Shown: in pieces, positions 51,675 through 60,178 of the stretch | How the letters are laid out: each line of letters begins with the position of its first letter | Numbering within the stretch: the stretch's first letter is position 1 | Source of the DNA: Lichenicoccus sp963693035 | Lineage (GTDB): Bacteria > Pseudomonadota > Alphaproteobacteria > Acetobacterales > Acetobacteraceae | NCBI GenBank assembly: GCA_963693035.2 | Contig: CAXMMQ010000012.1 | Span: 59,205 to 123,204, forward strand | Direction: 5' to 3' | Length of the DNA stretch: 64,000 nucleotides | Translations under genes and position numbers: made by a program | Notes under the pieces: generated by a model | What the model was told of the DNA's origin: nothing | Database searches by the model: none | What the model saw: the letters and a program-made list of their open reading frames with translations, nothing else

Positions 51675-51890
51675 ATGACTGATCCGTTCACGATCCGCGT
51701 TCTTGTCGCTGATGGCGATCCGAGAGGCGTTCGCCTCGCCGGCCGCAGTAAGCTGGACAACGGCATGTCGCCTCCGGAACTGCCTCTCACCGAGGCGGAA
51801 CGAGCCGACAACCAACGACACTTGGAAAGCTACTTGCCGCAAAGAAGGTCACCGACCTCTTCTGACCTGCGGATCACGCACCCGCCTTGA
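51675..51890 (+). pseudogene. Internally deleted GIY-YIG nuclease family remnant
   Basis: A 71-residue open frame. MTDPFTIRVLVADGDPRGVR resembles the conserved N-terminus of GIY-YIG family proteins found in bacteria (D-P-F-x-I-R-x-F-V-x-D-G-D-P). It is followed at once by SKLDNGMSPPELPLTEAERA, like the C-terminal segment of the same family. The roughly 110 residues in between, including the catalytic GIY-YIG fold, are missing. AAGG precedes the ATG. Recognition is from memory of the family, so confidence is moderate. Its end overlaps the convergent FUSC gene. Confidence 0.45.
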
Positions 51891-52860
51891 TCGGCACGCC
51901 GGCCGCGGCTTCTTGGCCGTCCTGCAGGATCGCGATCTCCATGTCGTCGAGATCGCGTCGCAGCATCTGCAGGGTGAAGCGCAGCGGCACCCCGGCGGTG
52001 TCTCCAAGGGAGGCCAGCGTGTCGTCGAGATTGGCGATCTCGGCTGCCGCGTCGCCGGGGGCCTTGACGCTGCGCCCACCCTGCTCGATCGCCTGGCAGC
52101 GCCGGGCCAGGCCGTCGAACACCTCGGTCAGCGCCTGGCTGGCGCAGGCAAGGGTGTCTTGCAGCCGGCTCGGATCCGGCAGTTCGTCCACAGCGCGGGT
52201 CACGAACAGCACGTCGCTCTGCAGCCGGCGCAGCATCGGCACCAGCCGCACCAGCAGCGGGTCGGCCTGCTCGAGCGCGCTGACATGCTCGCGCCTGGCC
52301 TCCAGCACCGCTTCCGCCAGTTGGCGCAGCGCTGCGACGGCCGCGTCATTCAGCACGTCGCGCGAGGAAGCCGGGCCGCGTCCGCTCATGACCTCCGCCA
52401 GCAACTGCCGTAGCACGCCGAGCATTTCGCGGGCACTGCCGAACGCCTGCGCCCGCGCCCGTGATCGGAACACCACGAACGACACCAGCAGCGACACCAG
52501 CGCGCCGGTCAGGATCGCGGCCACGCGGTCGACCGGGCGGTCGAACGGATGGCCCGGCGAAGGAAACAGGAACACCACCACCAGGGTCACGCAGGTCAGC
52601 CTGAGCGTCGGCCGGGCGGCGGCCAGCAGCGCGAGTGGCGCTAGGATGGCCCAGAAGACCGGCATCCTGGGGTAGCCGAGCAGTTCCAGGACGATGGCGG
52701 CGGCCCCGGCAACGGCGCCGATCAGGGTGCCGGTGATCTGGTCGCGGCCGGCGGTCCAGGTGCCGGTGACGCTGCTGGAGGTAACGATGGCCGCCGTGAT
52801 CAGAGCCCAGGGCGCCTCGCGCAGGCCGAGAAGCTGCGACACCGCATCGGACAGACCCAC
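51874..52860 (-). CDS. FUSC family membrane protein
   Basis: A protein of at least 328 residues. Residues 1-150 have six membrane segments in the FUSC/ArAE pattern (GLREAPWALITAAIVTSSS, GTLIGAVAGAAAIVLELLG, RVAAILTGALVSLLVSFVVF). The rest is a helical cytoplasmic domain with TLASLGDTAGVPLRFTL. The family includes aromatic acid efflux proteins. The conserved domain extends upstream of GTG 52860 (HRAWLRQAARTLVS), open to 52962, yet that stretch has no ATG, GTG or TTG, so the true start is either CTG or 52860 with a shortened helix. Follows the protease gene by about 115 bases. Confidence 0.8.
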   Translation of the reverse strand: MGLSDAVSQLLGLREAPWALITAAIVTSSSVTGTWTAGRDQITGTLIGAVAGAAAIVLELLGYPRMPVFWAILAPLALLAAARPTLRLTCVTLVVVFLFPSPGHPFDRPVDRVAAILTGALVSLLVSFVVFRSRARAQAFGSAREMLGVLRQLLAEVMSGRGPASSRDVLNDAAVAALRQLAEAVLEARREHVSALEQADPLLVRLVPMLRRLQSDVLFVTRAVDELPDPSRLQDTLACASQALTEVFDGLARRCQAIEQGGRSVKAPGDAAAEIANLDDTLASLGDTAGVPLRFTLQMLRRDLDDMEIAILQDGQEAAAGVPIKAGA

Positions 52861-52975
52861 CGAGACCAGGGTGCGCGCCGCCTGGCGCAGCCACGCCCGG
52901 TGCTGCTGGCTGACGGCGGCGAGGATTATGTCCGGACCGATCGGCAGGCTCAGCGGCCAGTCTCAGCGGATGGCG

Positions 52976-54547
52976 TCAGTCGCCATTCTTGGCGCCATCC
53001 TTCTTGCCGGCACCGACCGGCAGCGGCACGAAGCGGATCGCGTCGCCGTCCTGCACCAGCATCAGCACCGAGGAGCGCTTGGCCCGGCGCGCCTTGTCGA
53101 TCTGCTCCTGCAGCGCCGCCGGGGTCGCAACATCGGTCTGCTGCACCTCGACCACCACGTCGCCCGGCCGCAGGCCACGGTCGGCGGCGACGCCGTCCTG
53201 CGAGACGTCGGTGATCACCACGCCCTTCTGGCCGTCGGAGAGCTGGTACTTCTGGCGCAGCGTGGGCGTAATCGGCGCCACCTTCATGCCGAGCGAGGGC
53301 AGGGTCATCGAGGTGGCCGCCTGCGGCTTCGGGGTCGGCTTGGCGGCGGCCTGAACCACCTGCTCGGGAAATTCGCCGATCGGGATCGACAGCGGCTGGC
53401 GGTGGCCGTCGCGCCAGATCGAGAACTGGCCGACATCGCCGACCGGCGTCTCCGCCACGTGACGCGGCAGGCTGCGTCCATCCACGTCCTTGCCGTCGAA
53501 CTGCAGGATCACGTCGCCGCTGCGCAGCCCCGCCTTGTCGGCCGGGCCCTTTGGCTCGATGCCGGCGATCAGCGCGCCGTGCGCGGATTTCAGCCCGAGG
53601 CTGTCGGCGATGTCCTGGGTCACGTCCTGGATATGCACCCCGATCCAGCCGCGCTTGGCATGGCCGAAGCGGCGGAGCTGCTCGATGATCAGCCGCGCCT
53701 CGCTGGCCGGGATCGAGAAGCCGATACCGATCGAGCCGCCCGACGGCGAGTAGATCGCGGTGTTGATGCCGATCACCTGGCCGTCCATGTTGAACAGCGG
53801 ACCGCCCGAGTTGCCCTTGTTGATCGGCGCGTCGGTCTGGATGAAATCGTCGTACGGGCCCTGCTGGATATCGCGCCCACGCGACGAGATGATGCCGGCG
53901 GTGACGGTGCCCGAGAGCCCGAACGGATTGCCGATCGCCAGCACCCAGTCGCCGACGCGGGACTTGTCGCTGTCGCCGAAGGCGACAGCGGTGAGCTTGT
54001 GGTCGGCATGCACCTGCAGCACGGCAAGGTCCGTGCGGTCGTCATGGCCGATCAGCCTGGCCTTCAGCACCGTGTTGTCCTGCAGCGTGACGGTGATCTC
54101 CTCGGCGCCGCTGATGACATGGTTGTTGGTGACGATGATCCCGGACGGATCGACGATGAAGCCGGAGCCGAGCGCCTGCATCTTGCGCGGCGGTGTGTTC
54201 GGGGCGCCCTGGTTCTGCCGGTTCATGAAGTCGTGGAAGAACTTCTCGAACGGTGAGCCGGGCGGGAAGGCCGGGATGTTCGGACCCGGACCGCCGCCGC
54301 CGCCCTGGTCGCCGCCACCGCCACCACCCTGGTCGTCATTGTCGTCGTCCGGAGTGTCGCTGGTCACCGTCTCGGTCGAGGAGATGTTGACCACCGCTGG
54401 CAGCAGGCTGGCCGCGAGGTCGGCGAAGCTGTCCGGCGCGCCGCGCGCCACCGCCCGCGTGGGCAGCCCGGCCACGGTCGCGGCCGGCACTCCGGCCTGG
54501 AGCAGGGCCGCCGCCGCGAGGCAGGCGAGACGTGAAGCAGGGCGCAT
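52976..54547 (-). CDS. DegP/Do family periplasmic serine endoprotease
   Basis: A 523-residue protease-chaperone. The start at 54547 gives a signal peptide (LACLAAAALLQAGVPAA). An acidic, Gly-rich loop (about 70-95) follows. The trypsin-like triad is His143 in TNNHVI, Asp173 in DRTDLAVL and Ser247 in GNSGGPLF. PDZ1 (about 300-400) and PDZ2 (about 430-520) follow. It degrades or refolds misfolded envelope proteins. Similar in size and order to alphaproteobacterial DegP/HtrA. No sigma-E-like promoter was identified. Confidence 0.95.
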   Translation of the reverse strand: MRPASRLACLAAAALLQAGVPAATVAGLPTRAVARGAPDSFADLAASLLPAVVNISSTETVTSDTPDDDNDDQGGGGGGDQGGGGGPGPNIPAFPPGSPFEKFFHDFMNRQNQGAPNTPPRKMQALGSGFIVDPSGIIVTNNHVISGAEEITVTLQDNTVLKARLIGHDDRTDLAVLQVHADHKLTAVAFGDSDKSRVGDWVLAIGNPFGLSGTVTAGIISSRGRDIQQGPYDDFIQTDAPINKGNSGGPLFNMDGQVIGINTAIYSPSGGSIGIGFSIPASEARLIIEQLRRFGHAKRGWIGVHIQDVTQDIADSLGLKSAHGALIAGIEPKGPADKAGLRSGDVILQFDGKDVDGRSLPRHVAETPVGDVGQFSIWRDGHRQPLSIPIGEFPEQVVQAAAKPTPKPQAATSMTLPSLGMKVAPITPTLRQKYQLSDGQKGVVITDVSQDGVAADRGLRPGDVVVEVQQTDVATPAALQEQIDKARRAKRSSVLMLVQDGDAIRFVPLPVGAGKKDGAKNGD

Positions 54548-54636
54548 GCGGGGCGTGTCCTCAGGGGTCTGTGCCGGCCATTCTCTAGCCGAAGATGCGA
54601 CGTTTCCATAACGACGGCAGCGCGAAAGAGACCCGT

Positions 54637-55341
54637 TCACGTATCCCGGTGCAGCAGGGCGTCACGCAGCCAGCCGGCCAGCGCCTCGCCGAGCAGCCGG
54701 TAGCCGGCATCGCCCATGTGCAACCCGTCGGGCGACAGCCGGTCGCGGTCCATGCCTGGCGTCATGCTCCAGCTCTGCATCATCTGGTAGCGCGGGAACA
54801 CCGGCACGCCGCAATCGGCGCCGGCCTCGTGCAGCGCGGTGAGGTAGGGCGGGAACGCCTCGCACTCCTCGAGCATCCGGCAGAGCTGCTGGTCCACCAG
54901 CACGATGTCGGCCTGGCTGTGCGCGCGCAGGGTTCGCAGGTCGGCCCGGGTCAGGCGCCCGAACTCCGCTACCGGCACGTCTTGCAGCGGGTCGTTGCTG
55001 CCGGTCTGGAACAGCACGAGGTCGGGCGCGTCCGTAATCACGTCGCCGAGCCGCGCATGCAGGTCGCGCGCGTTGTTGCCGCCGACGCCGCGGTTGGACA
55101 GCGAGACGGGTGCCACGCCGGAGGCGACCAGGCTGGCCCGCATCACCTGCGGGAAGCTGTGGATCGGGGCGGAGGCGCCGATGCCCTCGGTGGTCGAGGA
55201 GCCGAACACGGTGATGCGCAACGTGCGCCCGTCGGCCAGAGCGGCACGCGAGCGCGGGAGGTGCGCTGCGGACAATCCGAAGCCGAAGGCTGCGGAATCC
55301 GTGTCCTGGGCGGGCGTGCGGGCGGTCGTGGTCTCGGGCAT
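54637..55341 (-). CDS. SGNH/GDSL-type hydrolase
   Basis: A 234-residue esterase-like protein. Block I is TVFGSSTTEGIGA (catalytic Ser), block II NRGVGGNNARDL, block III FQTGSNDPL and block V SPDGLHMGDAG (Asp and His). No signal peptide. It starts four bases after the OpgC gene stop, so it is coupled to that acyltransferase and may add or remove acyl groups on the same glycan. The substrate is inferred from context only. Confidence 0.88.
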   Translation of the reverse strand: MPETTTARTPAQDTDSAAFGFGLSAAHLPRSRAALADGRTLRITVFGSSTTEGIGASAPIHSFPQVMRASLVASGVAPVSLSNRGVGGNNARDLHARLGDVITDAPDLVLFQTGSNDPLQDVPVAEFGRLTRADLRTLRAHSQADIVLVDQQLCRMLEECEAFPPYLTALHEAGADCGVPVFPRYQMMQSWSMTPGMDRDRLSPDGLHMGDAGYRLLGEALAGWLRDALLHRDT

Positions 55342-55345
55342 GCGC

Positions 55346-56542
55346 TCAGGATGCGGCGACGGGATCGTGATTGGAAGCGCGCAAGTCCGCCTGCTGGCGC
55401 CGCGTCTGCTCGGTCTTCTGCTTCTGCAGGCTCTTGCGACGGTCGAGCTCGCGCGCCAGCAGGTAGAGGGTTCCCAGCCCGACCACGTTGATGCCGACCT
55501 GCAGGGCCCAGTTCGAGCCGAACGTCGCGAACAGCAGCTTGGCGAGCAGGTCGAGCAGGGTGCCGGCGGAGAAGATCTCCAGCGAATGGCGGCCCAGCAC
55601 CGCCAGCACCTGGCCGGCGCGGCCGGAGGCGAACCGCGACATCAGCGGGCTGCTCTGCACCAGGTAGAAGATCGAGAGCACGTCGATCAGTCGCAGCGGC
55701 GACAGCGGCGTCTTCAGCGGCGGGTCGATGTCGAAGGGTGCCAGGTTCGGCAGATGCCACTGCGCCCACGGGAACGCCTCCACCGCGCTGAAGGCGAGGT
55801 AGCCCCAGCAGAACGCCACCAGCAGGCGGTAGCGTGGCAGGTCGCCACCGCGTGCATGGGTAACCGTCGCCGCCAGCGCGCCCAGGGTGAACAGGAACTG
55901 CCAGGCGAACGGATTGAAGTACCAGCCGTCCGGGTCGAGCCAGTTCGGCATGTTGAGCGCCGGGTCGAGATTGACCAGCAGCCATGCGCTGCCGCTCAGC
56001 GCCAGCGTCAGCCAGGGCGAACGCCGGGTCACCCAGTAGATTACCGGGAACAGCAGCAGCAGCACGATATAGAGCGGCAGGATGTTGAGGTTGCCGGGCA
56101 GCGCCATCAGCGTCATCGCCCGCCACAGGCTGGTCCAGCCATGCGCCAGCTCGGGCTCGAGGAAATCGACCGGCACCCAGTGCACCTGCCGCCACTGGGT
56201 GATGACGCCGATGCTCACCAGCAGCATGCCGACCTGGTAGATGTAGAGCTTGCCGCAGCGCCGCAGCAGCTTGCTCATCGCCGAGCGCACGCTCTCGCGG
56301 GCGAAGGCGCGGCCATAGGCCAGCATCGAGGCGAAGCCGGCCAGCAGCACGAAGATCTCGGCGGCGTCGCAGAAGCCGAGATTGCGCAGCGTGATCCGGT
56401 TGAGCAGGTTGTCGGGGATGTGATCGACGAACATCATCGCCAGCGCCACCCCGCGCAGCGCATCGACCCGATGGTCGCGACCCTTGCGCGGTTCCTGCAC
56501 CGGAACCGTCCTACCCGAAGCTTGGGCGCTGGATTGCGTCAT
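55346..56542 (-). CDS. opgC: OpgC-like membrane acyltransferase
   Basis: A 398-residue multi-pass protein with about ten helices. The N-terminal RDHRVDALRGVALAMMFVDH and FCDAAEIFVLLAGFASMLAYGRAF are the OpgC signature. OpgC succinylates osmoregulated periplasmic glucans in proteobacteria. The C-terminus is a charged cytoplasmic tail. No mdoG/mdoH (glucan synthesis) genes are in the window. Forms a two-gene unit with the SGNH hydrolase. Confidence 0.9.
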   Translation of the reverse strand: MTQSSAQASGRTVPVQEPRKGRDHRVDALRGVALAMMFVDHIPDNLLNRITLRNLGFCDAAEIFVLLAGFASMLAYGRAFARESVRSAMSKLLRRCGKLYIYQVGMLLVSIGVITQWRQVHWVPVDFLEPELAHGWTSLWRAMTLMALPGNLNILPLYIVLLLLFPVIYWVTRRSPWLTLALSGSAWLLVNLDPALNMPNWLDPDGWYFNPFAWQFLFTLGALAATVTHARGGDLPRYRLLVAFCWGYLAFSAVEAFPWAQWHLPNLAPFDIDPPLKTPLSPLRLIDVLSIFYLVQSSPLMSRFASGRAGQVLAVLGRHSLEIFSAGTLLDLLAKLLFATFGSNWALQVGINVVGLGTLYLLARELDRRKSLQKQKTEQTRRQQADLRASNHDPVAAS

Positions 56543-56695
56543 CCGGGTCCGGCTCCTGCATGTGTCGAAACAAGTCTGATCAACTCAGATAGGGGAGGCG
56601 GCCCGTCCGCTTCCAGTGCGGCCCCGACCACCTTACCTTAAGTCACATCCGACCGCCGGGTTGTTTCATCCGGTGCGCGGTTCCAGGGGAACAAC

Positions 56696-57772
56696 ATGGC
56701 CGAACCTGACGAGGCAAGCGTGCTTCGCGCCCTGCAGGCGGTGCTCGATCCGGTTAGCGGGCGCCCGCTGCCGGCGAGCGGCCGCATCGAAAGCCTGGTG
56801 GTGCGCGGCGGCCTGGTGCATCTGGCCCTGCTCACCGGACGCGAGGAGCAGCCCGCGATGGAGCGTGTCGCCAGCGCGGCCGAGGCGGCGGTGCGCGCGG
56901 TCCGTGGCGTAGTGAACGCGACCGTGCTGCTGACCGCCCACCGCGCGGCGGCGGCCACGCCGGCGCCGGCGCACGCCCCGTTCAGGCTCGGGGGCACGAT
57001 ACCCGAAGGCAAGCTGCTGCCGGACGTGAGGCGGATCGTGGCGGTGGCGTCCGGCAAGGGCGGCGTCGGCAAATCCACCACAGCGGTCAACCTGGCCATC
57101 GGACTGGCCCGCCGCGGGCTCTCCGTCGGGTTGCTGGACGCCGACATACACGGTCCGAGCGTCCATCGCATGCTGGGCAGCAGCGCGCATCCCGAGACCC
57201 GGGAGAAGGGGTTCGTGCCGATCGAGGCCTGGGGCATCCGGGCGATGTCGATGGGGTTCCTGCTCGAGGAACGCACCCCGGTGGTCTGGCGCGGACCGAT
57301 GGTGATGGGCGCCCTGGTCCAGCTCATCGGGCAGGTCGAGTGGGGCCCCCTCGACGTGATGGTGGTGGACATGCCGCCGGGCACCGGGGATGCGCAGCTC
57401 ACCTTGGCCCAGAAGGTCTCGCTGGCCGGGGCGGTGATCGTCTCGACCCCGCAGGACATCGCGCTGCTCGATGCCAGGCGCGGGGCCGCGATGTTCGGCA
57501 AGGTCAACGTGCCGGTGCTGGGCATCGTCGAGAACATGTCGTTCTTCTGCTGCCCGAACTGCGGCGAGCGCACCGAGCTGTTCGGCCATGGCGGGGCGCG
57601 CCGCGAGGCGGAGGCGCTGGGCGTGCCGTTCCTGGCCGAGATCCCGCTGCTGCTCGACATCCGCACCAGCTCGGATGCCGGGACGCCGATCATGGCGTCG
57701 GCGCCGGACAGCGACGCCGGACGTGCGTATTCGGGACTTGCCGAGCGGGTCGCGGCTTCGCTGCGACTCTAG
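56696..57772 (+). CDS. Mrp/ApbC family Fe-S carrier ATPase
   Basis: A 358-residue protein. An N-terminal DUF59 (MIP18-like) domain covers about 1-90. The ATPase domain starts with the deviant Walker A GKGGVGKSTTA (about 120-130), followed by LLDADIHGPSVHRMLG and DMPPGTGDAQLTL. The CxxC that holds the bridging cluster is in FFCCPNCGERTELFG (near residue 285). It assembles and transfers [4Fe-4S] clusters. ATG 56696 follows AGGGGAA. Divergent from opgC. Confidence 0.95.
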   Translation: MAEPDEASVLRALQAVLDPVSGRPLPASGRIESLVVRGGLVHLALLTGREEQPAMERVASAAEAAVRAVRGVVNATVLLTAHRAAAATPAPAHAPFRLGGTIPEGKLLPDVRRIVAVASGKGGVGKSTTAVNLAIGLARRGLSVGLLDADIHGPSVHRMLGSSAHPETREKGFVPIEAWGIRAMSMGFLLEERTPVVWRGPMVMGALVQLIGQVEWGPLDVMVVDMPPGTGDAQLTLAQKVSLAGAVIVSTPQDIALLDARRGAAMFGKVNVPVLGIVENMSFFCCPNCGERTELFGHGGARREAEALGVPFLAEIPLLLDIRTSSDAGTPIMASAPDSDAGRAYSGLAERVAASLRL

Positions 57773-57871
57773 AGCAGCATCCGATCACGTGGAATCGTTG
57801 CGCGATGCCAAGTGTCGGATAAAGCTGCTCTATTACGACAAGCGGAGCATGATCGATCGGATCATGCTCTA
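57771..57871. repeat. Two AGAGC-type palindromes
   Basis: AGAGCAGC (57771-57778) with GCTGCTCT (57824-57831), inner ATCCGA with TCGGAT; then GAGCATGATC (57845-57854) with GATCATGCTC (57860-57869) and a 5-base loop. They fill the gap between two convergent stop codons and overlap both. Elements with this consensus are dispersed in alphaproteobacterial genomes; they may end transcription from both sides. Confidence 0.7.
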
Positions 57872-58054
57872 GCGGGAAGCGCAGTCGACGCGGCCGCTGC
57901 CGACGCAGTCCTCGTAGTTCATGTACGCCTTGACCATCGGGAACAGATAGAGGCCGAGCGTCATCAGCCCGAGCAGGGCGACGAGGACGATCCAGGGCGT
58001 GAAGTCGGGTGGGCGCCTGCCCGACGGGAGCCGTTCGGGCTCCTTTTCGCTCAT
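57869..58054 (-). CDS. Small single-pass membrane protein
   Basis: A 61-residue protein. A charged N-terminus (EKEPERLPSGRRPPDF) precedes one membrane helix (TPWIVLVALLGLMTLGLYLF), and a short tail has two cysteines (YEDCVGSGRVDCASR). ATG 58054 overlaps the thyX stop as ATGA, so it is translated with thyX. No family recognised. The tail is probably periplasmic and could form a disulfide. Confidence 0.75.
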   Translation of the reverse strand: MSEKEPERLPSGRRPPDFTPWIVLVALLGLMTLGLYLFPMVKAYMNYEDCVGSGRVDCASR

Positions 58055-58998
58055 CCGGGTCCGGAACCGGACACGAGCGCCGCCTGCATCTCGTCCCATT
58101 CGCGCTTGCTCAGGCCGCTCTGCGGCTGGCCCACCGTCTCCCCGGCAAGCTGCCGGCGCAGCACCGCCAGCATCGAGGCGGAGAAGGTGAAGGCGCCAAG
58201 CCGGTATTCCTCGAACGCGGCGCAGGCGACCGGCACCCAGGCACGCACCGTCTGCAGCATCGCCTCGGCATAGACCCGGATCTCGTACTGCGCGTGCGCA
58301 TCGAGCCGCAGCGACAGGAAGCCGAGCAGGTTGTGCAGGTCGGCCTTCCAGTACCACTGGGTGTAGGTGTTGAGCGTGAGGTTCATGCGCGCCAGCTCGC
58401 GCGCCAGGCCATAGCCGGGTGCCGGCGCCTCCGGCGCGCCGCCCTCGCCGAGCATCAGCTCGTAATGGTCGTGGCAGCGCCCGGCATCCTCGCGCAGCAG
58501 GTCGAGCACAGCGCTGGCCGCCTCGCCTTCGAGCACGGCGCCGCGCCCCTGGCGGTTGCTCGCACTCTGGGCGGCGAGATGGCCTGGCTCGGGGATGTAG
58601 AACTCGCGATCGAGCACCGAGTACCGAGCCGAGTACTCGTTCACGCTGGCCATGCGGTGGCGGATCCACTGCCGCGCCACGAAGATCGGCAGCTTCACGT
58701 GGTACTTAATCTCGCACATCTCGAACGGCGTCGAATGCCGGTGCCGCATCAGGTAGCGGATCAGCCCGGCATCCTCGCTGACCTTGCGGGTGCCGCGCCC
58801 GTACGAGACGCGTGCCGCCTGCACGATCGCGCCGTCGTCGCCCATGTAGTCCACCACGCGGACGAAGCCATGGTCGAGCACGGGGAGCGCCGTCTGCAGC
58901 ATCGCCTCCAGCGCCGGCACGGTGGCCCGGCGCGTGGGCTGGGTTTCGAGCAGGTCGGTTCCGCGATGGTGGGGGGACTCGAGATGATCAGGCGTCAT
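58051..58998 (-). CDS. thyX: FAD-dependent thymidylate synthase
   Basis: A 315-residue enzyme that makes dTMP from dUMP with methylenetetrahydrofolate and FAD. The ThyX motif RHRMASVNEYSARYS is intact, and the preceding HSTPFEMCEIKYHVKLPIFV and later LNTYTQWYWKADLHNLLGFL are conserved. About 25 N-terminal residues look non-conserved. No ThyA is in the window. Confidence 0.96.
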   Translation of the reverse strand: MTPDHLESPHHRGTDLLETQPTRRATVPALEAMLQTALPVLDHGFVRVVDYMGDDGAIVQAARVSYGRGTRKVSEDAGLIRYLMRHRHSTPFEMCEIKYHVKLPIFVARQWIRHRMASVNEYSARYSVLDREFYIPEPGHLAAQSASNRQGRGAVLEGEAASAVLDLLREDAGRCHDHYELMLGEGGAPEAPAPGYGLARELARMNLTLNTYTQWYWKADLHNLLGFLSLRLDAHAQYEIRVYAEAMLQTVRAWVPVACAAFEEYRLGAFTFSASMLAVLRRQLAGETVGQPQSGLSKREWDEMQAALVSGSGPG

Positions 58999-59119
58999 GG
59001 GTCCGGTCTAGCATCGCGGCCCACTGCCTCGCCACGCCGCTTTGGCGGATGCAGGGCCAGATTCCGCCGTGCGGGACCCTTCCATATTACATCCGGCAGG
59101 ACTACATCTTCTGCGTTGC

Positions 59120-59407
59120 GCCTTCGGGCAAGACTATGGCGATAAACGGTGCGTGGAATAATCGTTGTGGACCCGGGGGCAGTGCCCGGCGCCTCCACCA
59201 TTCTCTCCCCGGGTCCAGGCGACCGGTCCGGGATCCATGGGGGCGACACAGGCTCGACACGCGTGGTAAAGACCCACCTTTTGCTCGGCATTGTACCGCC
59301 GTTATCGGGCTAAAACACAGGTGCCAACGATAACTTCGAGGCGCTCGCTGTCGCTGCATAAGTGACAAGCGCGGTACGGGGGGGCACCGGGCAACAGAAG
59401 CCCCCCC
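59120..59407 (+). ncRNA. ssrA: Two-piece (circularly permuted) tmRNA
   Basis: The acceptor piece comes first and ends CGCCTCCACCA at 59190-59200, with CCA encoded. After a spacer, the coding piece starts GGGGGCG at 59239-59245, which pairs with CGCCTCC (one G-U) to form the alanine-type acceptor stem. The following GACACAGGCTCGACACG resembles the tmRNA 5' consensus. The tag frame at 59323-59361 reads ANDNFEALAVAA then TAA. This permuted order is the alphaproteobacterial type. A hairpin of seven G (59378-59384) and seven C (59401-59407) closes the region. Outer ends are approximate. It rescues stalled ribosomes and tags their products. Confidence 0.92.
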
Positions 59408-59517
59408 ACTGAACTTGCCGTCGGGGTACCTGCCGTCGGGATCGCCGCCCTTGTGGTCGAATCGGGCGCATGGCAACAGATGACGGTCCTGGAGCGGGTG
59501 CCAGCACGGAGAGGCCG

Positions 59518-60129
59518 ATGAGCGACGATTTCGACGGCGACGGCCCGGGCGGTGCAACCGGGGGCGACGATGACCAAGGCCTGCCGGCGAGTTTGCTCCC
59601 ATACGAGCGCTGGATCGAGGATGCCTATCGCGAGGTGATGGTCCGCGCGCTGGTGTTCGCGCGCGACGAGGGGCTTCCGGGCCAGCACCATTTCTACCTG
59701 ACCTTCCTGACCGCCGCCGCCGGCGTCGCGATCCCGGACCGGCTGCGCGCGCAGTATCCGCAGGAGATGACCATCGTCCTGCAGCACCAGTTCTGGGACC
59801 TGAAGGTGGATGCGGCCGATGCGGTGATGAGCGTCGGACTGTCGTTCGGCGGCATTCCCTCGACGCTGGTGATCCCGTTCAGCGCAATCACCGGTTTCGC
59901 CGATCCGCAGGTGCGCATGGTGCTGCGTTTCACTCCGCCCACGCAAGCGGGGGCGGACGAGGCAGCGCCCGCTCTGCCCGACATCGCGAAGGCGGGCTCC
60001 GGCCGCGGTCGGAAGACCGAGCCGGCGCTGGTGCCGGCGGGTGATGCGACGGCCCCGACGGCGCCGGATGCCACCCCGCAGGTGGTCAGCCTCGATGCCT
60101 TCAGGCGACGTGGCCCGAGCGGCAGTTGA
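59518..60129 (+). CDS. sspB: SspB-type ClpXP adaptor (alphaproteobacterial)
   Basis: A 203-residue protein. The core, LPYERWIEDAYREVMVRAL, GLPGQHHFYLTF, YPQEMTIVLQHQFWDLKV and VGLSFGGIPSTLVIPFSAIT, is that of SspB-alpha, which binds the ssrA tag and delivers tagged proteins to ClpX. A long flexible tail ends in VSLDAFRRR, equivalent to the ClpX-binding XB motif. ATG 59518 follows GGAGAGG. Lies about 110 bases after the tmRNA gene whose tag it should recognise. Confidence 0.93.
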   Translation: MSDDFDGDGPGGATGGDDDQGLPASLLPYERWIEDAYREVMVRALVFARDEGLPGQHHFYLTFLTAAAGVAIPDRLRAQYPQEMTIVLQHQFWDLKVDAADAVMSVGLSFGGIPSTLVIPFSAITGFADPQVRMVLRFTPPTQAGADEAAPALPDIAKAGSGRGRKTEPALVPAGDATAPTAPDATPQVVSLDAFRRRGPSGS

Positions 60130-60178
60130 GCCGTTCCTTGCGGTTTAACCGGCCGGGACGCAGTCCAGGTAAAGTGGG

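Noticed and set aside
59378..59407. Seven-G/seven-C hairpin as a simple intrinsic terminator
   Set aside because: No T-run follows, and it lies where tmRNA coding pieces form their last helices, so I left it within ssrA.
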